A stretch of DNA of 64,000 bases from assembly GCA_905221605.1 (NCBI GenBank), contig CAJNDS010000591.1, positions 267,001 through 331,000 on the forward strand, written 5' to 3'. Source of the DNA: Symbiodinium natans. Its lineage: Eukaryota > Sar > Dinophyceae > Suessiales > Symbiodiniaceae. Below the pieces are notes generated by a model. It was not told the origin of the DNA. It saw only the letters and a list, made by a program, of their open reading frames with translations, and made no database searches. Positions 49,909-59,269 of the stretch are shown here, one piece after another. A program made the position numbers and the translations under genes. Every line of letters starts with the position of its first letter. Positions within the stretch are counted from its first letter, which is position 1.

Positions 49909-50120
49909 CTTTATCTCCCCTACAAACCCTTGTATAGGACCCGGCATAGGCCCGTATTCCCTTGGCGGGGGCCCTAGGCGGTTCACCTCTAAAACCCCTG
50001 TTTCGAAAAAGGGTAGCACCCTTTCTATTCCTAGCTTCCTCCCTAGACCCCAAACCCCAAACCCTAAACCTTCAACCCTAAACCCTAAACCCTGCCCCGT
50101 AAACCCTAAACCCTAAACCA

Positions 50121-50211
50121 AAACACCCGGGCGGCCAGAAAAAAACCTAGCAGCACCCACGGAGACCAGGATGAAGCGGCAGCGACAGGAGCTCCTGGAG
50201 TGGCGAAGCTG
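50121..50211 (+). CDS. Exon-like island ending in a stop
   Basis: Frame KTPGRPEKNLAAPTETRMKR then QRQELLEWRS, TGA at 50209. C-array left, G words right. Confidence 0.4.
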
Positions 50212-50359
50212 AGATTTCGGTTTGAGGGTTTCGAGTCTAGGGTTTAGGGTTTAGGAGGGCTTTGAATGTATTTTGGGGTTACAATTGGGCGGCCTTTGGG
50301 GGTGTAGAGGATCTAGGGATTTGGGCCCTAAACCCGAAACCCTAAACCCTAAACCCCAA

Positions 50360-50519
50360 AGGAGGCTTGGGGTTTATAGAGAGCCCTTGGCATCCTACAC
50401 GGCAAAAGGCTGGGTTGAAGAGGTCGGATTTCAAAGGCTCCTTGGATGGTTCACTTGGAAGCCGTTTTCACGTCGACTTCTCAAGTTCCTAGAAGCCCTA
50501 TGTTCAGGGTTTAGGGGTT
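50360..50519 (+). CDS. Exon-like island
   Basis: Frame GVYREPLASYTAKGWVEEVG then FQRLLGWFTWKPFSRRLLKF. C words left, GGGTTTAG right. Confidence 0.3.
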
Positions 50520-50778
50520 GGTCCCCACACCCTAAATGTAAAACCTAAGAATACGGTGTGTATGCCCTGCTGTGCAGTCTGCCAGGTAACAAAAAGGGCC
50601 CAAAGCCCCAACCCAGAACCCTTTCAAACCCGAAAACCTAATCCCTTACAAACCGGTTTAGGGTTAAGGGCTTAGGGGTTAGGATTTAGGGTTTAGGGTT
50701 TAGCGTTTAGGATTTAGGGTTTTTGAAGCCCTAAACCTTAAACCCTTACAAGCCCCAAACCCTGAGAAGCCCTAAGCC

Positions 50779-50847
50779 GTAGACTTCTTTGCCTTGGGTG
50801 GTCTCGCGCAGTCAACATGCGGATTCCCCCAGTCAATTCCGACTTAA
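50779..50847 (+). CDS. Exon-like island ending in a stop
   Basis: Frame VDFFALGGLAQSTCGFPQSI then PT, TAA at 50845. Confidence 0.3.
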   Translation, partial: VDFFALGGLAQSTCGFPQSIPT

Positions 50848-50879
50848 GCCCCCAACCCTAAACCCTTACAAGCCCTAAA

Positions 50880-50956
50880 CCCTAAACCCTAAACCCTAAA
50901 CCCTAAACCCTAAACCCTAAACCCTTACAAGCCTAAACCCTAAACCCTAAACCCCA
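50880..50956 (-). repeat. Interstitial telomere array
   Basis: CCCTAAA; CCCTTACAAGCC recurs here and at 50749 and 50863. Confidence 0.9.
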
Positions 50957-51073
50957 AGGCAGAAGTTGAAGGCAGATCAACTGCCCGCCGAGCTGACGCG
51001 GACAGAGCTCAACACGCCTGGGAGCCCAGGGGGGCTGCGAAACGGAGGTCCTCCTTGGTTCTTCGTGGGGAAT
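50957..51073 (+). CDS. Exon-like island
   Basis: Frame RQKLKADQLPAELTRTELNT then PGSPGGLRNGGPPWFFVGNE. C-array left, G words right. Confidence 0.45.
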
Positions 51074-51180
51074 GAGGGTTTAGGGTTTAGGCTTCAGGTA
51101 CCTTATAACCCCCGATTATGAACCCTTTAAGGGGTTCTATGGGGTTTAATGCAGGTTTTGGGCTTATACAGGGTGTCCGG

Positions 51181-51299
51181 GTTCTTTTGACTTGGTATGT
51201 CTAGGGTGTAGGGTATGTATCCCCTAGAGACCCTAGTATAGTCCCATAGCCGCTTTACGAACCTTACTGGCTAAGTCAAAAGGGCTTCCAAGTAGTAGG
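51181..51299. mobile_element. MITE-like family G, copy 2
   Basis: TTCTTTTGACTTGGTATGTC to GTCAAAAGGGCTTCCAAGTA; shares its order of motifs with 3692-3795. Confidence 0.5.
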
Positions 51300-51425
51300 G
51301 AATGAGGCAATCAGGTACCTTACATTGAATGTCGGGTTTAGGGGTCAGGGTTTGTATCGGGTATATCCCCCTATATGACCCCTCGAGGAGTTCCTATAGG
51401 GCACCTAGTTCCCTCAAGGTTCCAA
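51299..51425. mobile_element. MITE-like family F copy
   Basis: GGGAATGAGGCA, ATATCCCCCTATATGACCCC, then GGGCACCTAGTTCCCTC. Related pieces lie at 51066-51150 and 51676-51750. Confidence 0.4.
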
Positions 51426-51521
51426 GGGCGGTGTATACCTGGAGCACACCTCCATTTTTTTATTTCATGTTGTTCTGATTTTATTTACGAGTTATTCATG
51501 TTTCAGTTTATTTCAATCATT

Positions 51522-51557
51522 CTTTGTTTTTTTTTTTTTTTTGGGGGGGGGGGGGGG
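51522..51557. repeat. Poly-T followed by poly-G
   Basis: About 20 T then 15 G. The same T-to-G or C-to-A switch occurs at 53420-53450 and 53486-53513. Confidence 0.9.
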
Positions 51558-51865
51558 CGTTAGGATTTAGGGTATAGGGGTGTGGTGTTTTACCAACCCC
51601 ATAGCACAGGTGCGAATTTCAAGAGGAGCTGAATTTTTAGGTAGCATAACTTGCTCTCTGGCTACTTTCCTTCGCAGGGAATTAGGGAAGGAGGTACCTT
51701 TGCATACCCCTCTACCACGCTGGAAGGGGTACAGGGTACCCTCATTCCCTCTTTCGCTGCTTTTAAGCCTAAACCCTGAACTCCTACTTAACCCTAAGCC
51801 CCTGAACCCTGAACCCTAAACCTTAAACCCTAAACCCTAAACCCCTAAGAGCTCGTAAGATCGAG

Positions 51866-51924
51866 TTTGGGAGATGTTTTCGGTTCGTTCCATGACTTCC
51901 GAGGCCCCCCTCTCTCAAACCCCG
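51866..51924 (+). CDS. Exon-like island with consensus donor
   Basis: Frame VWEMFSVRSMTSEAPLSQTP, donor CCCG|GTAAGG at 51925. Confidence 0.35.
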
Positions 51925-52149
51925 GTAAGGAAGGCTTAGGGTTTAGGGTTTAGGGTTTAGGGTTCGTGCCAGCTGACGTCAAGAGTCTGGGTTCAAGGAA
52001 AGGTTCAGCGTTTAAGGTTGGATTCCTTGGCTGCCAAAGGTGTGAGTTAGTGCTTCATTAGCTGGCTCACTCGTGGTTCGGATCGTCGAGTTTCATGAGG
52101 GGTTACAGGGTTAGCGTTTAGGGTTAGGAAGTTTAGGGTTTAGGGCTAG

Positions 52150-52316
52150 GGATCAGGAAGGTTCCGACAAAAGCCAACCCTTGCTCCCAGGACGTGGGTC
52201 TCGCCTGGAATGAAGAGCTTGTTCGTGGACGCAAAGGCCGACAGCTAGGAAGGAGGAAGGAAAGCCACCGGCTTAAGGAGGTAGATTTGGCCCCTGAACC
52301 CTCAACCCCTAGACGC
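52150..52316 (+). CDS. Exon-like island, about 55 codons
   Basis: Frame IRKVPTKANPCSQDVGLAWN then EELVRGRKGRQLGRRKESHR. An overlapping frame (TWVSPGMKSLFVDAKADS) is also plausible. Confidence 0.4.
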
Positions 52317-52780
52317 TAAGACCCTAAACCCCAAACCCCACAGTTCTGCGGGCTCAATGTCCTTGTATTTGCCCTACACAAGCCTCTAGAAAAACGGAGT
52401 GGAAAAAAACCCTGCCCCCAGCCCCCGAACCCAAATCCGCCCATTTACCAGGGAAGAGGAGCTGCCATCTGGGGTTTGGGCACTAGCCCTAAATCCTAAA
52501 CCCTAAACCCTAGCCTCCTCGAGATGAGGGCAGGGGCGGGGGTTGGGAAAGCCACGTTTTCATGCGCAAATCATGCCAAGATCATCCTTCTCAACTGCCC
52601 CGTCTCCTTCGTAGCTGAGTGAGTACACTTTACACTTTTTGGGGTACTATATTCCCCTATAGAACTGAGTGTGTACATTTTTGGGTGGCTTATGAACTCA
52701 GCAACTAAGTCTCTCGAGATGGAGGGGGTGAGACAGCTGAAGGCGAATTAAAGCGTGACAAAACCCTCCCTCCCTCCCAC

Positions 52781-52940
52781 AGACAGAAGTGCTCTAGCCG
52801 AGGCGTTTGTGAGGCATGATGTTGGGTGTAGACGGTTGTTTACCGTTTTGTTGCTGCTGCAAGTGATTTACGACAGAAGGATTAACCCAGAGCCTCGCCG
52901 CGGGCCTCGCCCTCTTGCGCCAGTGTGAGAGCAGAACTCC
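52781..52940 (+). CDS. Exon-like island with strong acceptor
   Basis: CCTCCCTCCCACAG acceptor, frame RSALAEAFVRHDVGCRRLFT then VLLLLQVIYDRRINPEPRRG, TGA at 52938. Confidence 0.4.
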
Positions 52941-53030
52941 CGAAAGCCCGAACACTGTAAACCCCAACGGTTTAACGAAACCCTAGCCCTAAACCCTAAA
53001 CCCTAAACCCTAAACCGAGAACCTTGTTGG

Positions 53031-53114
53031 GGCATGCCTGGGCAGGACCGAGACGTCATGCACAAGACTCGTTGCGAAAGCTTTGGCTTGAAGATGGTGC
53101 CCCATTTGCGTTAG
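53031..53114 (+). CDS. Exon-like island ending in a stop
   Basis: Frame GMPGQDRDVMHKTRCESFGL then KMVPHLR, TAG at 53112. C-array left, G-array right. Confidence 0.4.
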   Translation, partial: GMPGQDRDVMHKTRCESFGLKMVPHLR

Positions 53115-53202
53115 AGTTTAGGGTTTAGGGTTTAGGGTTTAGGGTTTAGGGTTTAGGGTTTAGGGTTTAGGGTTTAGGGTTTAGGGTTTAGGGTTTAGGG
53201 TT
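53115..53202 (+). repeat. Interstitial telomere array
   Basis: About 13 TTTAGGG units. Confidence 0.95.
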
Positions 53203-53800
53203 GGATGAGGACAAGGGTTCGAAAAGGGTTGGAGGGTAAGGGTTTGGGGGAAAACAAAGGGGGTTTGCCCTGTTCATGGTTAGAACGTAGTTGTGTTGCA
53301 ACTGCCCTAGTCAAGCGAATAGCCAGATAGCCAGTTAGAACTCCCAGTTGCCTTGTTGTACAACCCCAGTGATCACTGCCCATGAACCTGCAACTACAAC
53401 AAAGGTTGCAGAGAAGATCCTCCCCCCCCCCCCCCCCAAAAAAAAAAGACATATTCTTGCTTAAACATGGCAATCTAGGGATTCCTTCTCTTTTTTTTGA
53501 GGGGGGGGGGGGGTCCTAAGCAAATAGTAGGCAAGTAGGGGTCCATGTGCGGAATAGTCCATAATGCTTGGGCCCCCGAAATCATTTTGCCGGAAGTGCT
53601 TCAACGTCGGACCCCTTAGATACTACAGGGTTTCCCAAGAATTGGAGGTACAAACCCGTTCTAGGGGTTCCCCTAAGGGTTAGAGGTTTGGGGTTTAGGG
53701 CCTGACGGTCTAAGCTCTACCTTAATCCCTAAACCCTGGAGCAAAACGGTTTACGGTTTACGTGTAAGTTCACCCTAAACCTTATAAGCCCTAAACCCTA
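53203..53800. other. Spacer
   Basis: Two homopolymer switches (C to A, T to G), and a possible family A remnant near 53330-53400. A 92-codon minus-strand ORF is unrecognised. Confidence 0.35.
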
Positions 53801-53849
53801 AACCCTAAAACAACAAACCAACATACCCTAAGCCAGGGCGTCCGTAAGA

Positions 53850-54020
53850 GCTTGGGATGCTCCCCCTCATACAGTCCTTAGTAGGGATTCGAGTACCCTC
53901 TGTTCTAATCCTTGTTAAGGACTGCCCTTAACAGGGAGTCTAGTACCCCTACTATAATCCCTAATAACCCTAAACCCTAAACCCTAAACCCTAAACCCTA
54001 AACCGAGGGGGAAGATCCCC
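53850..54020. mobile_element. MITE-like family B copy, rearranged
   Basis: CTTGGGATGCTCCCCCTCAT and CAGTCCTTAGTAGGGATTCG; a second, inverted central motif follows, then CCCTAAA units (53966-54004) precede the right end GGGGGAAGATCCC. Confidence 0.6.
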
Positions 54021-54391
54021 AGTAAGCCCTGCATACTTTTTTTGGACACTTGATTCCCAAGTGGCACCCCACCTTCCTCGTTTTCGGGGTGGTAGCTTCA
54101 CTTGGTCCACTTCATCAAGAAGCGGGTTCCCTAAACCCTAAACCCTAAACCCTAAACCCTAACCCCTAAACCCTTTTGAGTCATGGGGGGGAGGGCCACG
54201 GGCAAAGCCAACATCTTCCGGGGCCCTTAGGGCCCAGGCCCTGTGAGCCTTCAGGTGCCCGAGGACACAGACCGCCCCTCCCCCCCCTCCCCCCACCTAA
54301 ACCCTAAACCCCCTAAACCCTAAACCCCCCGTGCCTGAACCCCAAATCACACCCCCGCCCGAACCCCCAATCCTAAACCTTGAGCCCTCCC

Positions 54392-54500
54392 GGCACGCTT
54401 TCGAGCCTGCGGCCAGTCGCAATCGTCTCCGCTGATTACTTCGCCTTCCTCGCCCCTGATGCAACCTGGCAGAAGACTACTTTTTCGACTTCAAGCCCAG
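54392..54500 (+). CDS. Exon-like island
   Basis: Frame SLRPVAIVSADYFAFLAPDA then TWQKTTFSTSSPG. Another frame ends EDYFFDFKPR. G-array follows. Confidence 0.4.
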
Positions 54501-54625
54501 GGTTTGGGGTTTGGGGTTTAGGGTTTGGGGTTTAGGGTTTAGGGTTTAGGGTTTGGGGTTTAGGGTTTGGGGTTTAGGGGTTGGGGTTTGGGGTTAGGGT
54601 TTGGGGTTTAGGGTTTGGAGTTTTG
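54497..54625 (+). repeat. Mixed TTTGGGG/TTTAGGG array
   Basis: About 18 units of both types. Confidence 0.9.
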
Positions 54626-54639
54626 GGTTCCCGGATCTG

Positions 54640-54759
54640 GACTTCTTCCAAGCGTAGCTGAGGAAGCTCCTCAACTTAATCACACGCCAACACACAACTG
54701 CGGATGGGAACGCGTCGCGCGTTTCCGCGAGAGTCAGCCTGAGGCCTATAGGGGTTAGG
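54640..54759 (+). CDS. Exon-like island
   Basis: Frame GLLPSVAEEAPQLNHTPTHN then CGWERVARFRESQPEAYRG, TAG at 54757. Confidence 0.4.
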
Positions 54760-54840
54760 GTTCAGGGTCTAGCGCTGATCGAGCGAGCAGGGCTTGTATG
54801 GCTTGTAGGGTTTAGGGTTGACCGTTAGGATCCCTTGTCT

Positions 54841-54995
54841 ACTTGGAGGTTCAGGGAAGATAACCCCAACTGTAACTGCACTTATAAGCCCCCTAAGTGC
54901 TCTAGGTAAGTTATAAGTATCCCTAAACCCTAGCCCTAAACCCTAAACCCTAAACCCCAAATATAGTCGGGGTCACAAGTACCCATGAAGCTGCA
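54841..54995. mobile_element. MITE-like family A copy, C-array inside
   Basis: ACTTGGAGGTTCAGGGAAG to AAGTACCCATGAAGCTGCAG with CCCTAAA units at 54920-54960. Confidence 0.6.
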
Positions 54996-55112
54996 GGGAC
55001 GCAACAAAAGGCTGCTATCATCACACAGGCCCCGTGGGGTGACTGTCTGCAACTCTTTGATATCCAGGGTGAGACCACCTATCTAAGAGTACTTCAACAT
55101 CAGGAGGGTTTG
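54990..55112 (+). CDS. Exon-like island
   Basis: Frame AAGTQQKAAIITQAPWGDCL then QLFDIQ; CCAGG|GTGAGA at 55068 is a good donor, otherwise the frame runs on to the G words. Confidence 0.4.
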
Positions 55113-55211
55113 GGGTTCAGGGTTTAGGGTTTTACATTACCTTTCAATTTCTTTGGGCGTATACCCAAGGGGTATGTTGAAGATTTCCACCCTAAACCCC
55201 AAGCCCTGAAC

Positions 55212-55308
55212 CCTGGGTGGGGTGTTCATGCCTTGCAGGAAGTCTTCGTGCTCCTCACGGTCCGTGAACTTTGGAGACACAGGTGGAATGGCTCCCTTGT
55301 CCCCTAGG
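55212..55308. CDS. Exon-like island, strand ambiguous
   Basis: Plus: CCTTGCAG then EVFVLLTVRELWRHRWNGSL. Minus: GAIPPVSPKFTDREEHEDFL then QGMNTPPR. Both are protein-like. C words left, G words right. Confidence 0.35.
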
Positions 55309-55514
55309 TTTTGGGGTTTGGGGTTTAGGGTTCAGGGTCTAGGGTTTAGGGTTTAGGGTTTAGGGAGGAATCATGCGGTTCTACCCTGGACCCCAAAGGT
55401 TGTACCCTTGGGTTTGGAAACCCTGTTTCAAGATCCTCTAAGGGAACATGAGGGCCATCTTGGGGTAGGTTAAGGGAACCTCTTAGGGCCACATCCTTAG
55501 GGGTCCGAGTATGA

Positions 55515-55586
55515 CATGCCTGAAATAAGGCTCCCGCACACGGGCGCTACTTTGCAAAGGACCGACTGGAAGACTCAACTCTGCGG
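55515..55586 (+). CDS. Exon-like island with ATG
   Basis: MPEIRLPHTGATLQRTDWKT then QLC; alternative frame GRYFAKDRLEDSTLR. G-array follows. Confidence 0.35.
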
Positions 55587-55731
55587 TTTAGGGTTTAGGG
55601 TTTATTGTTTAGGGTTTAGGGTTTAGGGTTTAGGGTTTAGGGTGCAAGACAGGAGCTCCTTCCAAGGTGCGCAGACAGGCTATGGGCTATTCAGGATCAC
55701 CCTCATGTGCACCGAAACCTATCCTACCCAA

Positions 55732-55805
55732 AGGCTCCAATGTATTTTGGGGATTCTGGTATACTACCCCAAAAAGGTACTACATAGGAGCCTTTGGGTA
55801 GTAAC
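55732..55805. mobile_element. Palindromic element (family I)
   Basis: CTACCCAAAGGCTCC and its exact complement GGAGCCTTTGGGTAG bound a 42-bp loop. Confidence 0.6.
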
Positions 55806-55809
55806 CTAC

Positions 55810-55959
55810 AAGCCACCTTTCTTGCCAGAGTCTGCGGCCAGGCGGCTCGAAAGAAGACGGTCGCCCGGCCTGTCCAAGGATCTGCTAGTGTTGGGTTTGG
55901 CGGGCAAAACCGTGTTCAGGGAGTCAGCCACGGGCCACGTATCACTAAACTACTATTGG
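55810..55959 (+). CDS. Exon-like island, about 50 codons
   Basis: Frame SAARRLERRRSPGLSKDLLV then LGLAGKTVFRESATGHVSLN, between a family I palindrome and a family H copy. Confidence 0.4.
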
Positions 55960-56056
55960 CTTAAGAACCCCAAAAAGAATTGACATCAGAATCCCTATAT
56001 TCCCCTTAATAAGGAAGAATGTTTGTCATTTATTCGGGGTTCTTATGCAACTAGTA
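55960..56056. mobile_element. MITE-like family H copy
   Basis: CTTAAGAACCCCAAAAAG to CGGGGTTCTTATGCAACT; related to 30459-30546 and, in part, 24301-24352 and 57686-57712. Confidence 0.5.
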
Positions 56057-56366
56057 GAAAAAAACCACCCAAACCCAACCAAAAAACGAAAAAGCGCGAG
56101 ACGAGCACAAGTTAGACGGCCCCTGCTAGCGCGCAGAAAGAACCGGGCCCCAGATTCCAAAAAGGGGTTTAGGGTTTAGGGTTTAGGGTTTAGGGTTTAG
56201 GGAAGAGACTATACTTGCTTAAGAGCATCCTAAACAATGAAGGGATGCTTCCTTATAAGGCCAACATATAATTAGGGCTCATTGTCTTTTGTATTTTGAG
56301 TTTCCTAGGGTTTAGGGTTTAGGGTTTAGGGTTCAGGGTTTAGGGTTAGGGTTTAGGGTAAATAGT

Positions 56367-56429
56367 AGCAGACCTCGCAGTGCCGCCAGTCCACCGGATC
56401 GAAGGGGAGAAGCCCGAGGAGGCAACTTC
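56367..56429 (+). CDS. Exon-like island
   Basis: Frame ADLAVPPVHRIEGEKPEEAT then S and TGA; a second frame is open for longer. Confidence 0.3.
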
Positions 56430-56464
56430 CTGATAAGCCTCAGAATATCAGCTCACACCCCTAC

Positions 56465-56550
56465 ACCCTGAACCCTAAACTCTAAACCCTGAACCCTAAA
56501 CTCTAAACCCTGAACCCTAAACTTTAAACCCTGAACCCTGAACCCGAAAA
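56465..56550 (-). repeat. 21-bp higher-order C-array
   Basis: CCCTGAACCCTAAACTCTAA plus A repeats three times. Confidence 0.9.
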
Positions 56551-56564
56551 TTCTGAAGCCTATT

Positions 56565-56659
56565 GTAAGCACTTCGGCCTCTTCTCAACATCCAAGGCGA
56601 CCGTCGTGAGATTACAAAGCGAGGTTCAACTCTGGCACGTGCCCCATGCTTGTTTTAAG
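56565..56659 (+). CDS. Exon-like island
   Basis: Frame CKHFGLFSTSKATVVRLQSE then VQLWHVPHACFK. C-array left, G-array right. Confidence 0.45.
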
Positions 56660-56758
56660 GGTTTTGGGGTTTAGGGTTTAGGGTTTAGGGTTTAAGCTCG
56701 TTGCAAAAGGGTTAGGGTTTAGGGTTTAGGGTTTTTGGGTTTAGGGTTCAGAGTTTAG

Positions 56759-56876
56759 GGCTCCCATGCAGAATTCGCGTCTTTCAGTTTCAGGAACTCC
56801 AGAGTCATGCTGCAAGATGTTTGTGCACCACTTCCGCGTGTAGCTGAGAGAGTTTGCATAAAGCGGGCTGGCAGCT
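56759..56876 (+). CDS. Exon-like island ending in a stop
   Basis: Frame SHAEFASFSFRNSRVMLQDV then CAPLPRVAERVCIKRAGS, TGA. Confidence 0.4.
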
Positions 56877-57057
56877 GAGCCGAGCACCCCCAAAAACCTG
56901 AACCCTAAGCCCTAAGCCCTAAACCCTAAGCCCTAAAGCCTAAACCCTAAACCCGAACTGCCGGTGCAGGAGTTGGCGGTGAGACCTTGATCCTAGAGCC
57001 CCCTGCCAACCTCAGCGCCAAGGCCCGGGGGGGGAGGGGGGTGGCGGGGGGTGCTTG

Positions 57058-57231
57058 CTTGGAGGTTCTGGGTACTTCTGAGCCCCAAGTACGACTGCAC
57101 GTACAAGCCCCTAAGTCACGCGTCTGGTTGGCGTTATAAGTACCCATGACCCTAAACCCTAAGTCTTCAAAGCAGGTCAGAAGTACACTTTCAAAAATGG
57201 GGGCTTTAAGTACCCATGAACCTCCAAGTCG
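57058..57231. mobile_element. MITE-like family A copy
   Basis: CTTGGAGGTTCTGGGTACTT to AAGTACCCATGAACCTCCAA. An internal AAGTACCCATGACCCTAAAC suggests a partial duplicate of the right end. Confidence 0.65.
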
Positions 57232-58340
57232 CAAGCTCCGAGGCTTCCTTTTGTGTTAAGGAGGCCAAGAAACTGAGATTGCACACTGTCGGTCCCCATA
57301 TTGGTACGCTGTTTTGGGGTTCTCTGAGTCATCTTCCCTTGTTGGGTGTAGGAAGATGTTCGTTTAGGGAGGTTAGGGTTTAGGGTTTAGGGTAGAGGGC
57401 TCCAGGAAACAGCCTGGTTTGGGGGGCTGTGAGTCTTTAAAGGGGTTCAAGCGCTTGGGGGCGTTGGTAGGTGAAGGCTTTGTGGTGCCAGGCTGCTCAG
57501 CAGGTGGCAAACAAAACGAAAAAAGCACGGAGGATCCAAAAGCCTTGAGAGAGTGGGGAGATGGGCCTGCTGGAACTACTGTTTGCGCAAGAACGGCCAA
57601 AAACAACCAACAAGTAGTCTTCCTTCTCGGATTTCGGGCTTGTTATGTTTTGTTTTTTATATATATATATATATATTTTTTGGGGGGCGGGGGGTTCTTA
57701 TGCAACTAGTAGGGAAGCAGGCAGGAGCGGCGGTTGTCGGGCTAGGAGTAAATGAAGGGAACCTCTTAGGGGTACATCCTTAGAGCCGTAGGGGTCCGAG
57801 TATGGTATTTGGGGGGGTTTTTAGGTCAGGTTCAGGGTTTAGGTTTAAGGGTTGCCACCCAACAGAATCAGGTGCGCACGCCATGTACCGTGCTGGAGGA
57901 TCTTTAAAAGGGGTCCCCCAAACCCCGCGGGTACAAGCTTAGGGGCCCAACGTAGAACCCTAAACCCTAAACCCTAAACCCTAAACCCTACGCCATGACC
58001 ATGAACCCCTAGGTGGTCTATGGGCGCTTAGAGACAGCCTTGAAGACAAGCCAGCCTCTTGGACTGCGCAGCCCTACGGATGGAGGGGCTTATAGGGTCC
58101 TTCAGGGTCTGAGGGTTTACGGTTCAGGGTTTAGGGTTTAGGGCTTAGGGCTTAGGGCTTAGGGCTCAGGGTTTCCGGGTTTCAGGGTTTTTAAGGTGTT
58201 GGGGCTTCCTTGACCGTGTAGACGTAAGAAAAGCCCCTGAGACCCTGAACCCTAAAGCACAAAGAGGGCGGAGTTCAGGGTGTAGCCCCCACAAGTTGAC
58301 GTCGCCCTATGAGATCTCAGTAAGGGTTTAAGGAATTCAC
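57232..58340. other. Spacer with short islands
   Basis: TA run at 57659-57677 with poly-T to G switch; exon-like pieces VATQQNQVRTPCTVLEDL (57851-57907) and VVYGRLETALKTSQPLGLRS (58014 onward); C-array 57955-57990; G words 58125-58185. Confidence 0.35.
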
Positions 58341-58371
58341 TAGGCACTTTATAGATACATGCATAAATACC

Positions 58372-58429
58372 TACATGTATATACATGTATATATATATAT
58401 ATGTTATATATATATATTATATAAATATA
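58372..58429. repeat. TA microsatellite
   Basis: TATACATGTATATATATAT and further TATA, followed by a C run. Confidence 0.9.
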
Positions 58430-58490
58430 TGCTCGCCCCCCCCCCATGATCCACACATTTGGCCTCGGGAACGGGGTTTTGGGAGGGGGG

Positions 58491-58707
58491 GGACTCCAGA
58501 CTCCAGATTTCCAGAAAAAATCTGGAGTACCCGGGCCCCGGACTCCAGACTCCAGATTTCCAGAAAAAATCTGGAGTACCCCCAGACTCCAGACTCCAGA
58601 TTTCCGTACCCCCAGACTCCAGACTCCAGATTTCCAGAAAAAATCTGGAGTACCTCCAGACTCCAGACTCCAGATTTCCAAAAAAAATCTGGAGTACCGG
58701 GACTCTG
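58491..58707 (-). repeat. 49-bp hairpin satellite, left (inverted) arm
   Basis: Units start at 58491, 58540, about 58582 (truncated, 33 bp), 58614 and about 58655. They are the reverse complement of the right-arm unit. Confidence 0.95.
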
Positions 58708-58726
58708 GACTCCAGATTCTGGAGTC
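58708..58726. repeat. Inversion centre of the hairpin satellite
   Basis: GACTCCAGATTCTGGAGTC, palindromic except at its centre, where array polarity switches. Confidence 0.85.
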
Positions 58727-58753
58727 TGTAATCTGGAGTTTGGGGCCGCGAGT

Positions 58754-59269
58754 ACTCCAGATTTTTTCTGGAAATCTGGAGTCTGGAGCCCGGGGCCCCG
58801 GTACTCCAGATTTTTTCTGGAAATCTGGAGTCTGGAGTCCGGGGCCCGGGTACTCCAGATTTTTTCTGGAAATCTGGAGTCTGGAGTCCGGGGAGTGGGT
58901 ACTCCAGATTTTTTCTGGAAATCTGGAGTCTGGAGTCCGGGGCCCGGGTCCTCCAGATTTTTTCTGGAAATCTGGAGTCTGGAGTCCGGGGCCCGGGTAC
59001 TCCAGATTTTTTCTGGAAATCTGGAGTCTGGAGTCCGGGGCCCGGGTACTCCAGATTTTTTTCTGCAAATCTGGAGTCTGGAGTCCGGGGCCCGGGTACT
59101 CCAGATTTTTTCTGGAAATCTGGAGTCTGGAGTCCGGGGCGTGGGTACTCCAGATTTTTTCTGGAAATCTGGAGTCTGGAGTCCGGGGCGCGGGTACTCC
59201 AGATTTTTTCTGAAAAATCTGGAGTCTGGAGTCCGGGGCCCGGGTACTCCAGCTTTTTTCTGGAAATCT
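58754..59269 (+). repeat. 49-bp hairpin satellite, right arm
   Basis: Ten full units plus a partial one, starting at 58754, 58803, 58852, 58901, 58950, 58999, 59048, 59098, 59147, 59196 and 59246. Each contains CTCCAGATTT and AAATCTGGAG, exact complements around a 7-base loop, then a GC palindrome GGGGCCCGGG. Two units are 50 bp through a one-base gain. Three frames are open over long stretches because the unit lacks stops and 49 is 1 mod 3. Confidence 0.97.

Noticed and set aside
55530-55590. PARP-like GRYFAKD motif
   Set aside because: Too short, and an alternative frame is equally open; not enough to name a domain.
58491-59269. CRISPR array
   Set aside because: Units are contiguous with no unique spacers, in a eukaryotic context.
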